This document shows positions 55,781-64,000 of a stretch of DNA of 64,000 bases, piece after piece. Numbering within the stretch: the stretch's first letter is position 1; each line of letters begins with the position of its first letter. The translations under genes and the position numbers were made by a program. The stretch spans positions 1 to 64,000 of the forward strand of contig NZ_AYMQ01000045.1 in the NCBI RefSeq assembly GCF_000633355.1, read 5' to 3'. Origin of the DNA: Serratia sp. H1w (GTDB taxonomy: Bacteria > Pseudomonadota > Gammaproteobacteria > Enterobacterales > Enterobacteriaceae). Below the pieces are notes generated by a model. That model ran no database searches. It saw nothing but the letters and a program-made list of their open reading frames with translations, and was not told the origin of the DNA.

Positions 55781-58380
55781 GCAGGGTATTGAGCCTGCTG
55801 CTGGTACCGCCTGTTCACCGGGCGGTGCAACAGCGCTATCGTGCTTATCGCCGCGCGGGAGCCCCGGGATTTACTGCTGGCCTCACCACCCTGATGGTGG
55901 CTATTGGCTGGCTGTTGCTGCGGTTTGAATCCCCGGCCTGGCAAAAAGTGCAGGCAGGCCAAAGCTATTGGTTCCCGCATATTTCCCCTTATCGCCCACG
56001 TCCGGCAGACACGCTGCGCTATTTCTTGCAGGGTTTCTGGCTGCTGCTGACGCGCAGCGGCCCAGCACCGATGGGGCGTTCCTACTTTGCCGGTTGGCAC
56101 CGCTTGCAGTTGCGCTATGCCAACTGGTTGCAGAGTTTACCGCAGCGCTTGCAGGGTGCCGGTATGGAAGAACGCACGGTACAGCGCCTCAACCGAATGA
56201 ATCACCGCGTACGCCGGGCACTGTTTACCATTGCGGCCATATTGGCCGGGTTGCTGGCTTTGCTGTGTATTTCTCAGCCCTTCGAACTGCCCGCCCAGTT
56301 TATCTTTGTCCTGCTGCTGTGGTGCATTGCCATGGTGGTACGCCGTATTCCTGGGCGGTTGCCCGGCCTGATGCTGATTGTGCTGTCGCTGACAGTTTCC
56401 TGTCGCTATCTGTGGTGGCGTTATACCTCAACGCTGAACTGGGACGACCCGCTTAGCCTGACCTGTGGCCTGCTGTTGCTGGGGGCAGAAACCTACGCCT
56501 GGGTGGTGCTGGTACTGGGCTACTTCCAGACCGTGTGGCCGTTGAACCGCCAGCCGGTGCCAATGCCTGCCGATAGCAACACCTGGCCAACCGTCGATCT
56601 GATGGTGCCGACCTATAACGAAGATCTGGGCGTGGTGAAGCCGACCATCTATGCGGCGCTGGGGATCGACTGGCCGAAGGATAAAATCAATATCTATATC
56701 CTCGATGATGGTAACCGGGCAGAGTTTAAAGCCTTTGCTGAGGAAGTTGGGGTGAAATACATTGCCCGGCCAACTCATGAGCACGCCAAAGCGGGCAATA
56801 TCAACAACGCGCTGAAGCATGCCAGCGGTGATTTTGTTGCCATCTTCGACTGCGACCACGTTCCTACACGCTCCTTCCTGCAACTGACCATGGGCTGGTT
56901 CTTTAAAGACAAGAAGCTGGCGATGCTGCAAACGCCGCACCATTTCTTCTCGCCCGATCCGTTTGAACGTAACCTGGGGCGTTTTCGCCAGACGCCGAAC
57001 GAGGGCACGTTGTTCTACGGGCTGGTGCAGGACGGCAATGATATGTGGGATGCCACCTTCTTCTGCGGCTCCTGTGCCATCCTGCGCCGTACTGCGTTAG
57101 ATGAAATCGGCGGTATTGCGGTGGAAACGGTGACCGAAGATGCCCATACCTCGCTGCGCCTGCACCGCCTTGGCCACACCTCGGCCTATATTCGTATTCC
57201 GCAGGCTGCCGGGCTGGCAACGGAAAGCCTGTCTGCCCATATTGGCCAGCGTATTCGTTGGGCACGCGGCATGGTGCAGATCTTCCGGCTGGATAACCCG
57301 TTGCTGGGTAAAGGGCTGAAGTTTGCCCAGCGCCTGTGCTATGCCAACGCCATGCTGCACTTCCTGTCCGGCATTCCGCGCCTGATCTTCCTGACCGCAC
57401 CGCTGGCGTTTCTGTTGATGCATGCCTACATCATCTTCGCACCTGCGTTGGCGATTGCGCTGTATGTGCTGCCCCACATGATCCACGCCAGTCTGACCAA
57501 CTCACGTATACAGGGCAAATATCGCCACTCTTTCTGGAGTGAAATCTACGAAACCGTGCTGGCCTGGTATATCGCCCGGCCGACGACCGTGGCGCTGTTC
57601 AACCCGCATAAAGGCAAGTTCAACGTTACTGCCAAAGGCGGGCTGATCACGCAAGAGCACGTCGATTGGGTGATCACCCGCCCTTACCTGCTGTTGGTGG
57701 TCCTCAATCTGGCCGGTCTGGGATTTGGCGTGTGGCGCTTTTTCTACGGCCCGACGGACGAGATGATGACGGTGGTCATCAGCCTGGTTTGGGTGATCTA
57801 CAACATGACCATCCTGGGTGGGGCGGTCGCGGTGGCGGTGGAGGCCAGGCAGGTGCGGCAGTCGCATCGCGTGGAGATTGCCATGCCTGCGGCGATAGCC
57901 CGAGCCGACGGACATCTGTTCCCCTGTACGCTGCGTGATTACTCCGACGGTGGGGTAGGTATCGAAATGCGCGTGCCGGATCAATTGCAAGAGCATGACC
58001 AGATTTCGCTGCTGCTTAAACGTGGCCAGCAGGAGTTCAGCTTCCCTTGTGTGGTGACGCGTTCCCATGGCCGTTCGGTGGGGATCCGCCTGGTCGAACT
58101 CTCGACGCGCCAACATATCGAGTTTATTCAATGCACCTTTGCCCGGGCTGACACCTGGGCACTGTGGCAAGACGGATTCCCGGAAGACCGGCCGGTGGAC
58201 AGCCTGCGGGACGTACTGATGTTAGGTTTTCATGGCTACCGGCGCATGGCTGACTATGCGCCGCCAATGCTGCGCAGGATCCTGGTTGGCCTGACGTCGC
58301 TGGCAACCTGGATCCTGTCATTTATTCCGCATGGCGTAGGAAGAGAGCGTGCTCCAACGGCCCCAGAGACTGTGGCATAG
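55777..58380 (+). CDS. bcsA: Cellulose synthase catalytic subunit BcsA
   Basis: 867 residues (E. coli 872). ATG 55777 overlaps the bcsQ stop (ATGA), and the upstream in-frame Met lies within bcsQ. GT2 catalytic motifs are DDG 310-312, DCD 358-360, TED 453-455 and QRIRW 491-495. About eight membrane helices surround them. The C-terminal PilZ domain has RQSHR (RxxxR, 694-698) and DYSDGGVG, the c-di-GMP site. It makes beta-1,4-glucan from UDP-glucose and exports it with BcsB. Confidence 0.97.
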   Translation: MSRVLSLLLVPPVHRAVQQRYRAYRRAGAPGFTAGLTTLMVAIGWLLLRFESPAWQKVQAGQSYWFPHISPYRPRPADTLRYFLQGFWLLLTRSGPAPMGRSYFAGWHRLQLRYANWLQSLPQRLQGAGMEERTVQRLNRMNHRVRRALFTIAAILAGLLALLCISQPFELPAQFIFVLLLWCIAMVVRRIPGRLPGLMLIVLSLTVSCRYLWWRYTSTLNWDDPLSLTCGLLLLGAETYAWVVLVLGYFQTVWPLNRQPVPMPADSNTWPTVDLMVPTYNEDLGVVKPTIYAALGIDWPKDKINIYILDDGNRAEFKAFAEEVGVKYIARPTHEHAKAGNINNALKHASGDFVAIFDCDHVPTRSFLQLTMGWFFKDKKLAMLQTPHHFFSPDPFERNLGRFRQTPNEGTLFYGLVQDGNDMWDATFFCGSCAILRRTALDEIGGIAVETVTEDAHTSLRLHRLGHTSAYIRIPQAAGLATESLSAHIGQRIRWARGMVQIFRLDNPLLGKGLKFAQRLCYANAMLHFLSGIPRLIFLTAPLAFLLMHAYIIFAPALAIALYVLPHMIHASLTNSRIQGKYRHSFWSEIYETVLAWYIARPTTVALFNPHKGKFNVTAKGGLITQEHVDWVITRPYLLLVVLNLAGLGFGVWRFFYGPTDEMMTVVISLVWVIYNMTILGGAVAVAVEARQVRQSHRVEIAMPAAIARADGHLFPCTLRDYSDGGVGIEMRVPDQLQEHDQISLLLKRGQQEFSFPCVVTRSHGRSVGIRLVELSTRQHIEFIQCTFARADTWALWQDGFPEDRPVDSLRDVLMLGFHGYRRMADYAPPMLRRILVGLTSLATWILSFIPHGVGRERAPTAPETVA

Positions 58381-58444
58381 GCTGTGTATCGTAACTGCCC
58401 GTTCGCAGGTTCTGTGAACCGGCCCCAACATTGATGATGATGCG

Positions 58445-60754
58445 ATGACGAGAAAAATAACCTGGTTTACCGCGCTGGCCTTAGGCATCAGTAGCTTGTC
58501 TCAGGCGGAAACGGCCCCCACACCAGCGGCTAGCGTGACTCCGCCTGCGAGCACCGTGGCTGAAGCTCCGGTCACCGTACCTATGGGGGTGACAGCACCG
58601 CCAGCGTCCGACGCGCCGGTGCGTGATGTAAAACTGCCGTTTACCGAGGTCGCACCACCGCCTGGCACCTTTATTCTGCGTGGAACCCGTCCTGAGGGGC
58701 AGATTGAGTTTGGTGTGCGCAGTGACGAGGTGGTTTCGCAGGCGTTGCTTGACCTGGAGTTTACCCCTTCACCGTCGCTGATCCCGGTGGAGTCGCACGT
58801 CAAGATCTACCTCAACGATGAGTTGATGGGGGTAACCACCATCACCAAAGAGCAGTTGGGTAAGCCTAATCACATCCAGATGGCGATCGATCCGCGCTAT
58901 ATCACCGATTTTAACCGCATACGTCTGGTGTTTGTCGGCCATTACCAGAACATCTGTGAGAACCCGGCCAACAGTACGCTGTGGCTGGACGTCAGCAAAT
59001 CCAGTTCGCTGAGCCTGCGCTACCAGACGCTGCCGGTGAAAAATGAGCTGTCCCATTTCCCGGAACCCTTCTTCGACAGCCGCGATATCCGGCCATTAAC
59101 GTTGCCGATGGTGTTTGCCGGCCAACCGGATCTGGAGCAACAGCGCGCTGCGGGGATCCTGGCTTCCTGGTTTGGTACCAAGGCGCAATGGCGCGGTCAG
59201 TCTTTCCCGACGTTATTCAACCGCTTGCCTAACCAGCACGCCATCGTATTTGCCACCAATAAACAGCGTCCGGATTTCCTCAAGGATTACCCGGCGGTCA
59301 ACGGCCCGACGGTGGAGATGATCAGCCACCCGGATAACCCTTATGTGAAACTGCTGCTGGTGCAGGGCCGTGATGATAACGACCTGATCACGGCGGTGAA
59401 GGGCATCGCGCAGGGCAATATCCTGTTCCGTGGCCAGAATCTGAGCGTGGATAAGGTTGAACAGTTAGCGGAGCGTCAGCCATACGATGCGCCAAACTGG
59501 GTGCGTACCGATCGGGCCATGAAATTCAGCGAACTGCAGCAATATGCCGAACAGTTGCAGACTAACGGCGTTGAACCTGGGCCGATCTCACTGTCGATGA
59601 ACCTGCCGCCGGATCTGTTCCTGATCCACAGCACCGGCATCGATATGCAGCTGAAATACCGTTACACCTCGCCGCGTATTCAGGATGGTTCCCGCCTGAG
59701 TATCAGCCTGAACAATCAGTTTGTGCAGTCCTATTCTCTGGTGCCAGAGAATGAGAAGGGAGCGCAACTGCTGCGTTTGCCGCTGGCTCAGGGGCTGCTC
59801 GATTCCGACAAAGCGGTCAATATCCCGGCGCTGAAGTTAGGAGCCACCAACCAGCTGCGCTTTGACTTCGATTACACCACGTTGCTGGCCAGCGGTGCCG
59901 AAGGGCGCTGCGAAACCTATTCGCTGGTGCCAAACCATGCGGTGATCGACGGCAGTTCCACCATCGATTTCTCCGGCTATCGTCACTTTATCGCCATGCC
60001 CGATCTGCGCGCCTTCGCCAACGCCGGTTTCCCTTTCAGCCGCTTGGCGGATTTGTCACAGACGCTGGTGCTGGTGAACAAACAGCCACAGCCTGCGCAG
60101 GTCAGTGCCCTGCTCAACGCCATGGGTAACATGGGAGCGCAAACCGGCTACCCGGCGCTGGCCTTCTCACTGGCCGATGACTGGTCACAGGCCAAGGATA
60201 AGGACGCCGATATCCTGCTGATTGGTACCATCCCGCCGGAGCTGCGCGATGACAAGAAAATCAGCCTGCTGGTGGACGCGACCCTGAGCTGGGTGAAAAT
60301 GCCGATGCACCAACTGCCGCTGCCGAGTATGGATGTGCAGCAGGATGACGCCACGCCAGACAGCAAAACCACCATCAGTTCGGAAGGCGCGATGGCGGCG
60401 GTGATCGGCGTGCAGTCACCGTTCCACGATCAACGTAGCATCGTGGCCCTGCTGGCAGACAGCCCTCGGGGTTATGAGTTACTGAATAATGCGCAAATGG
60501 ACAGCGGCAAGCGTGCGGCGATGTTTGGTTCGGTGGCCGTGATCCGTGAGTCCGGTGTCGATAGCCTGCGTGTAGGAGATGTTTACTACGTCGGCCATCT
60601 GCCGTGGTGGGAACGGATCTGGTATGCGTTGTCGACGCATCCGCTGCTGCTCGGGGCAATAGCCGCGCTGGTGGTGGTGATCGTGGCCCTGTTGTTGCGG
60701 CGTGGTCTGAAGGCCTTTAGCCGTCGTCGTCTGTCACCGGAAGATCGGGATTAA
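58445..60754 (+). CDS. bcsB: Cellulose synthase periplasmic subunit BcsB
   Basis: 769 residues. A signal peptide (about 1-22, ending SLSQAE), a Pro/Thr/Ala-rich stretch (to about 60), then repeated carbohydrate-binding and flavodoxin-like domains lead to a C-terminal membrane anchor (about 728-750, LLGAIAALVVVIVALLLRRG) that docks on BcsA. It guides the nascent glucan through the periplasm. A 64-bp gap separates it from bcsA. Confidence 0.95.
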   Translation: MTRKITWFTALALGISSLSQAETAPTPAASVTPPASTVAEAPVTVPMGVTAPPASDAPVRDVKLPFTEVAPPPGTFILRGTRPEGQIEFGVRSDEVVSQALLDLEFTPSPSLIPVESHVKIYLNDELMGVTTITKEQLGKPNHIQMAIDPRYITDFNRIRLVFVGHYQNICENPANSTLWLDVSKSSSLSLRYQTLPVKNELSHFPEPFFDSRDIRPLTLPMVFAGQPDLEQQRAAGILASWFGTKAQWRGQSFPTLFNRLPNQHAIVFATNKQRPDFLKDYPAVNGPTVEMISHPDNPYVKLLLVQGRDDNDLITAVKGIAQGNILFRGQNLSVDKVEQLAERQPYDAPNWVRTDRAMKFSELQQYAEQLQTNGVEPGPISLSMNLPPDLFLIHSTGIDMQLKYRYTSPRIQDGSRLSISLNNQFVQSYSLVPENEKGAQLLRLPLAQGLLDSDKAVNIPALKLGATNQLRFDFDYTTLLASGAEGRCETYSLVPNHAVIDGSSTIDFSGYRHFIAMPDLRAFANAGFPFSRLADLSQTLVLVNKQPQPAQVSALLNAMGNMGAQTGYPALAFSLADDWSQAKDKDADILLIGTIPPELRDDKKISLLVDATLSWVKMPMHQLPLPSMDVQQDDATPDSKTTISSEGAMAAVIGVQSPFHDQRSIVALLADSPRGYELLNNAQMDSGKRAAMFGSVAVIRESGVDSLRVGDVYYVGHLPWWERIWYALSTHPLLLGAIAALVVVIVALLLRRGLKAFSRRRLSPEDRD

Positions 60755-60759
60755 TTGCC

Positions 60760-61875
60760 ATGGTAGGGATCAGCCTGCGTCGCCTGCTGCCTGGCCTGTT
60801 GCTGCTGTGTGCGTTCAGCACGGCAGCAAGCTGTGATTGGCCTGCCTGGCAGCAGTACAAACAGTTCTACATCAGCAATGAAGGGCGGGTCATCGATCCG
60901 AGCAGCCCGAAGCGCATCACTACGTCCGAAGGACAGAGTTATGGGTTGTTCTTCGCGCTGGTGGCTAACGATCGGCCCACCTTTGATAAGCTGCTGGAGT
61001 GGACCGAGAACAATCTGGCCTCCGGCGATCTGAGCGCCCATTTGCCCGCCTGGCTGTGGGGGCAGGACGACGCGCAGGCCTGGAAGGTGTTGGACAATAA
61101 CTCGGCTGCTGATTCGGATATTTGGATCGCTTACAACCTGCTGGAGGCGGGGAGACTGTGGCAAAGCCGCCGCTATCAAACGCTGGGTACGCTGTTGTTG
61201 CAGCGGATTGGCCGCGAAGAGGTGGCGAATATTCCAGGTTTGGGGCTGATGCTGTTGCCGGGCAAGGTCGGTTTTGTCGCTGAGGATCGCTGGCGGCTCA
61301 ACCCCAGCTATTTACCGCCGCAGTTGCTGGCCCGTTTTGCCCCACTGAACGGGCCGTGGCGAGCGATGCAAAAAACCAGCCAGCGGATGTTGCTGGAAAC
61401 GGCTCCGCAGGGGTTTTCGCCGGACTGGGTCGAGTGGCAGTCCGGCAAAGGCTGGCAGCCTGATCCCGTCAAACCTAATATTGGCAGCTATGACGCCATC
61501 CGGGTCTATCTCTGGGCTGGTATGCTGGCGGACGATGATCCCCATAAAGCGGCGCTGGTGAAGCAGTTCCAACCGATGGTGCGCCTCACCGCCCAGCTTG
61601 GCGCGGTGCCGGAGAAAGCCGATACCGCCAGCGGCAAAACCAACGGCACCGGTCCGGTCGGTTTCTCTGCCGCCATGTTGCCGCTGCTGGCCGCACAACC
61701 CGATGTCCTGGCGGTGCAACGCCAACGCATTCAGGATAACCCTCTGGGTAACGATGCCTATTTCAGTGCCTCTTTGCTGCTGTTTGGCCAGGGATGGGAT
61801 CAGCAACGTTATCGTTTCAATCGTCAGGGTGAACTTCAACCCGCCTGGGGTAGCCAATGCGCAACTTCACACTAG
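60760..61875 (+). CDS. bcsZ: Periplasmic endo-1,4-beta-glucanase BcsZ (GH8)
   Basis: 371 residues with a signal peptide (about 1-23). GH8 catalytic residues are in place: proton donor Glu57 in TTSEGQSYGLFFAL and base Asp245 in NIGSYDAIRVYLWAG. It trims misassembled cellulose in the periplasm. It begins 5 bp after bcsB, and its 3' end overlaps bcsC. Confidence 0.95.
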   Translation: MVGISLRRLLPGLLLLCAFSTAASCDWPAWQQYKQFYISNEGRVIDPSSPKRITTSEGQSYGLFFALVANDRPTFDKLLEWTENNLASGDLSAHLPAWLWGQDDAQAWKVLDNNSAADSDIWIAYNLLEAGRLWQSRRYQTLGTLLLQRIGREEVANIPGLGLMLLPGKVGFVAEDRWRLNPSYLPPQLLARFAPLNGPWRAMQKTSQRMLLETAPQGFSPDWVEWQSGKGWQPDPVKPNIGSYDAIRVYLWAGMLADDDPHKAALVKQFQPMVRLTAQLGAVPEKADTASGKTNGTGPVGFSAAMLPLLAAQPDVLAVQRQRIQDNPLGNDAYFSASLLLFGQGWDQQRYRFNRQGELQPAWGSQCATSH

Positions 61876-64000
61876 GCTGGCTAAGCCTGTTTCCATTAAG
61901 CCTGGCGCTGTTGCCGCAGGCGCAGAGTGCCGAGAGCGTTGCCCCGGAGCAGTGGCTACTGGAGCAGGTGCGTATCGGCGAGGCCAGCAACAAAGATGAG
62001 TTGGTGCGCCAATCGCTATACCGGCTTGAGCTGATGGACCCGAACAACCCGGACGTGATTGCGGCGCGTATGCGTTTGGCGCTGCGGCAGGGTAATCAGG
62101 TATTGGCGCAGCAACAGTTGGATAAGCTGAAGGGGGTTGCACCGCAATCGTCAGCATTTCGTCAGGCAGAAATGAACATGTTGCTGACCCAGCCGGAAAC
62201 CCGCCAGAAACTGCAACAGGCACGCCTGATGGCAACTGCCGGGCGCCTGCCGGAGGCCAAAACCCAGTACGACGAGCTGTTCCATGGCAATCTACCGACG
62301 CTCGATCTGGCGGTGGAGTATTGGCGTCTGGTGGCTCGGTTACCCGGCCAGGAACCGGCGGCGATAAAGCAACTACAGGCATTGGATCAGCAATATCCCG
62401 GCAACGTTACGTTGCGTATGGCGCTGGCGCAGATGCTGTTCAGCCAGAATAGCGATGCCAAAGCCTACGATCTATTGCAGAGGGTGGCCGCCGATCCCGC
62501 AGGCCGTGGTCCAGCCGCGGATTTGTGGCTGGCAAAGGTTAAAGCGCTGCCGGTCAGCCCGCAAAGCGTGGCGGCGTTAAACCGGTTCCTGGGCGTGTTT
62601 GAAAGCGGCGAACAGGCACTTAGCGCGCAACAGGAACTGGCTCGGCAGCGGACGCTGTTGTCCGACCCGGCCTATCGTGCGCGCATGGCCGGATTGGCAC
62701 AGGTGAACAGCGGCGGCAGCCGTGCGGCGATCCCTGAATTGAAACAAGCGTTAGCTAGTGCGCCCAATGATGCCGAAGTGCTTGGCGCGCTTGGCTTGGC
62801 CTATTCCCGCGCGGGTAACCGTCAGCAGGCGCTGAGCCTGTTCCAGCAGGCGCAGAAGGCCGATAAGAATAATTACGACAGCGGCAAGTGGCAGAGCCTG
62901 ATCCAAACCACCCGTTACTGGCTGGCGATCGATGCGGGTGACAAGGCGTTGAAGGCCAATAACCTGCCGCTGGCGCAGCAAAAATATCAGCAGGCACGGC
63001 AGATTGATAACAGCGACAGCGATGCGCTGATCGGCTTGGGTGACGTTGCCGTGGCGGGTAAAGATGATGCCGCCGCCGAGCGCTATTATCAGCAGGCCCT
63101 GCGTCTGGATCCGAGTAGCGGCAGCGCGGTGCGCGGGTTGGTGAATATTTACCAACGGCAGTCGCCACAAAAGGCATTGGCCTATCTCAATAGTCTGCCT
63201 CGTGGGCAACAGAACAAGTTACGCAGCACGCTCGATGGGCTGCAACTGGACATGCTCAAGCAGCAGGCCGATGAATTAGCCCAGCGCCAGCAGTGGCCTG
63301 CGGCGGCAGAAAAGTATCGGCAGGCGCACCAGAAGGATCCTGATGACGTCTGGCTGACCTATCACTATGCGCAAACGCTGCGCCAGGCCGGGCAACCGCA
63401 GCAGGCCGACGTGCTGATGCGCCAGCAGGCCGCGAAGAAGCCCGGCGATCCACAACAGGTTTACGCCTATGCGCTCTACCTGGCTGGCAGCGATCGCGAT
63501 AACCAGGCGCTGGCCCAGTTGCATACGGTGCCCAAGGCGCAGTGGAACGACGGTATGCGTGAAATGGCCCAGCGTTTACAGATGCAGGCCACGCTCGATC
63601 ATGCCGAACGGCTGCGTGCTGCCGGTGATGAACCTGCGGCAATCGCCTACCTGCGTCAGCAACCCCCGGCAACGCGTATCGATCTGACCCTGGCCGATTG
63701 GGCGCTGGAGCGGGGAGAGTATGACGCCGCGCTGGCGGATTATCAGCGAGTACGGGTGCGTGAGCCAAATAACCCGGATGCGCGCCTGGGTGAAATCGAG
63801 GCTTATGTGGCGCAAGGTCAGCTGAGTGAGGCTCGCCAACGGCTGCAAACGGCACCGGCACAGCCAGATGAATCGATCAACGGTCAGCGCCGGGTTGCCA
63901 ATGCCTGGCGGGCGGTGGGCGAACCGCAGAAAGCGACCGATATCTTCCAGCAGCTAAAAGTTGCCGCCCAGCAAGAGCCGCCAGGGCAGGTTAAAGCCTT
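61857..64000 (+). CDS. bcsC: Cellulose export outer-membrane protein BcsC (3' end outside the window)
   Basis: The frame opens at ATG 61857 (MRNFTLGWLSLFPLSLALLP), overlaps the bcsZ stop by 19 bp, and stays open for 714 codons to the window end. A signal peptide (about 1-25) is followed by tandem TPR repeats, for example EVLGALGLAYSRAGNRQQAL and DSDALIGLGDVAVAGKDDAA. BcsC proteins are ~1150 residues with a C-terminal beta-barrel, so the barrel lies beyond the window. It carries cellulose across the periplasm and outer membrane. Confidence 0.95.
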   Translation, partial: MRNFTLGWLSLFPLSLALLPQAQSAESVAPEQWLLEQVRIGEASNKDELVRQSLYRLELMDPNNPDVIAARMRLALRQGNQVLAQQQLDKLKGVAPQSSAFRQAEMNMLLTQPETRQKLQQARLMATAGRLPEAKTQYDELFHGNLPTLDLAVEYWRLVARLPGQEPAAIKQLQALDQQYPGNVTLRMALAQMLFSQNSDAKAYDLLQRVAADPAGRGPAADLWLAKVKALPVSPQSVAALNRFLGVFESGEQALSAQQELARQRTLLSDPAYRARMAGLAQVNSGGSRAAIPELKQALASAPNDAEVLGALGLAYSRAGNRQQALSLFQQAQKADKNNYDSGKWQSLIQTTRYWLAIDAGDKALKANNLPLAQQKYQQARQIDNSDSDALIGLGDVAVAGKDDAAAERYYQQALRLDPSSGSAVRGLVNIYQRQSPQKALAYLNSLPRGQQNKLRSTLDGLQLDMLKQQADELAQRQQWPAAAEKYRQAHQKDPDDVWLTYHYAQTLRQAGQPQQADVLMRQQAAKKPGDPQQVYAYALYLAGSDRDNQALAQLHTVPKAQWNDGMREMAQRLQMQATLDHAERLRAAGDEPAAIAYLRQQPPATRIDLTLADWALERGEYDAALADYQRVRVREPNNPDARLGEIEAYVAQGQLSEARQRLQTAPAQPDESINGQRRVANAWRAVGEPQKATDIFQQLKVAAQQEPPGQVKA

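Overview
The window looks like chromosome from a Serratia-type member of the Enterobacterales (Yersiniaceae). This is inferred from E. coli-like gene order (eptB, tRNA-Pro, dppABCDF, bcs), very close protein similarity to enterobacterial XylABFGHR, Dpp and Bcs proteins, and a GC-rich coding style. No rRNA, CRISPR array, transposase or integrase was seen.

Layout. 1-5 kb is accessory: the 3' end of an Rhs polymorphic-toxin gene with an AT-rich toxin tip and a linked immunity candidate, a small membrane protein, an unrecognised protein with a possible winged-helix tail, and a truncated rhuM. 4.8-13.1 kb is a complete xylose locus (xylBA divergent from xylFGH, then xylR) with XylR operators and promoters readable in the xylA-xylF gap. 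13.3-31.4 kb is a large tellurite/stress (ter) locus in two divergent halves. The leftward half has a metabolic module (ATP-grasp, PRTase-TRSP, HAD, StiP/PELOTA, CitE-like lyase), terW, and then a signalling module (terY-like, terX, terY-like, zinc-ribbon terY, PP2C phosphatase, protein kinase) with its own promoter. The rightward half is terZABCDEF. 31.6-36 kb holds a HAD-IB phosphatase, a thiosulfate-uptake pair (yeeE/yeeD type), a histidine phosphatase, a DUF4282 protein and an NAD-dependent epimerase. 36-39.8 kb is a beta-glucoside PTS/6-phospho-beta-glucosidase operon preceded by a BglG/LicT-type RAT hairpin and terminator, with no bglG gene nearby. 40-43.1 kb carries a MESH1-like HD hydrolase, ohr and eptB. 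43.2-44.3 kb has tRNA-Pro(UGG), a duplicated tRNA tail around five consecutive hairpins, and a TumE/TumA-like toxin-antitoxin pair. 44.9-50.6 kb is dppABCDF with a GcvB-type CA-rich leader. 51.3-64 kb is a class II cellulose locus: bcsGFE divergent from bcsRQABZC, with bcsC running off the window end.

A family of GC-rich palindromic repeats (about 90-260 bp, ends like CCCTCACC...GGTGAGGGG, centre GGGCGCAGCATGCAGCGCCC) sits between genes at six places, including one inside the leftward ter operon.

How it fits together: xylose and aryl-beta-glucoside use fit a plant- or soil-associated lifestyle. Cellulose (with BcsG phosphoethanolamine decoration) and EptB modify the cell surface. Ohr, the ter locus and the MESH1-like hydrolase point to stress handling. 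Rhs and TumEA are conflict modules.
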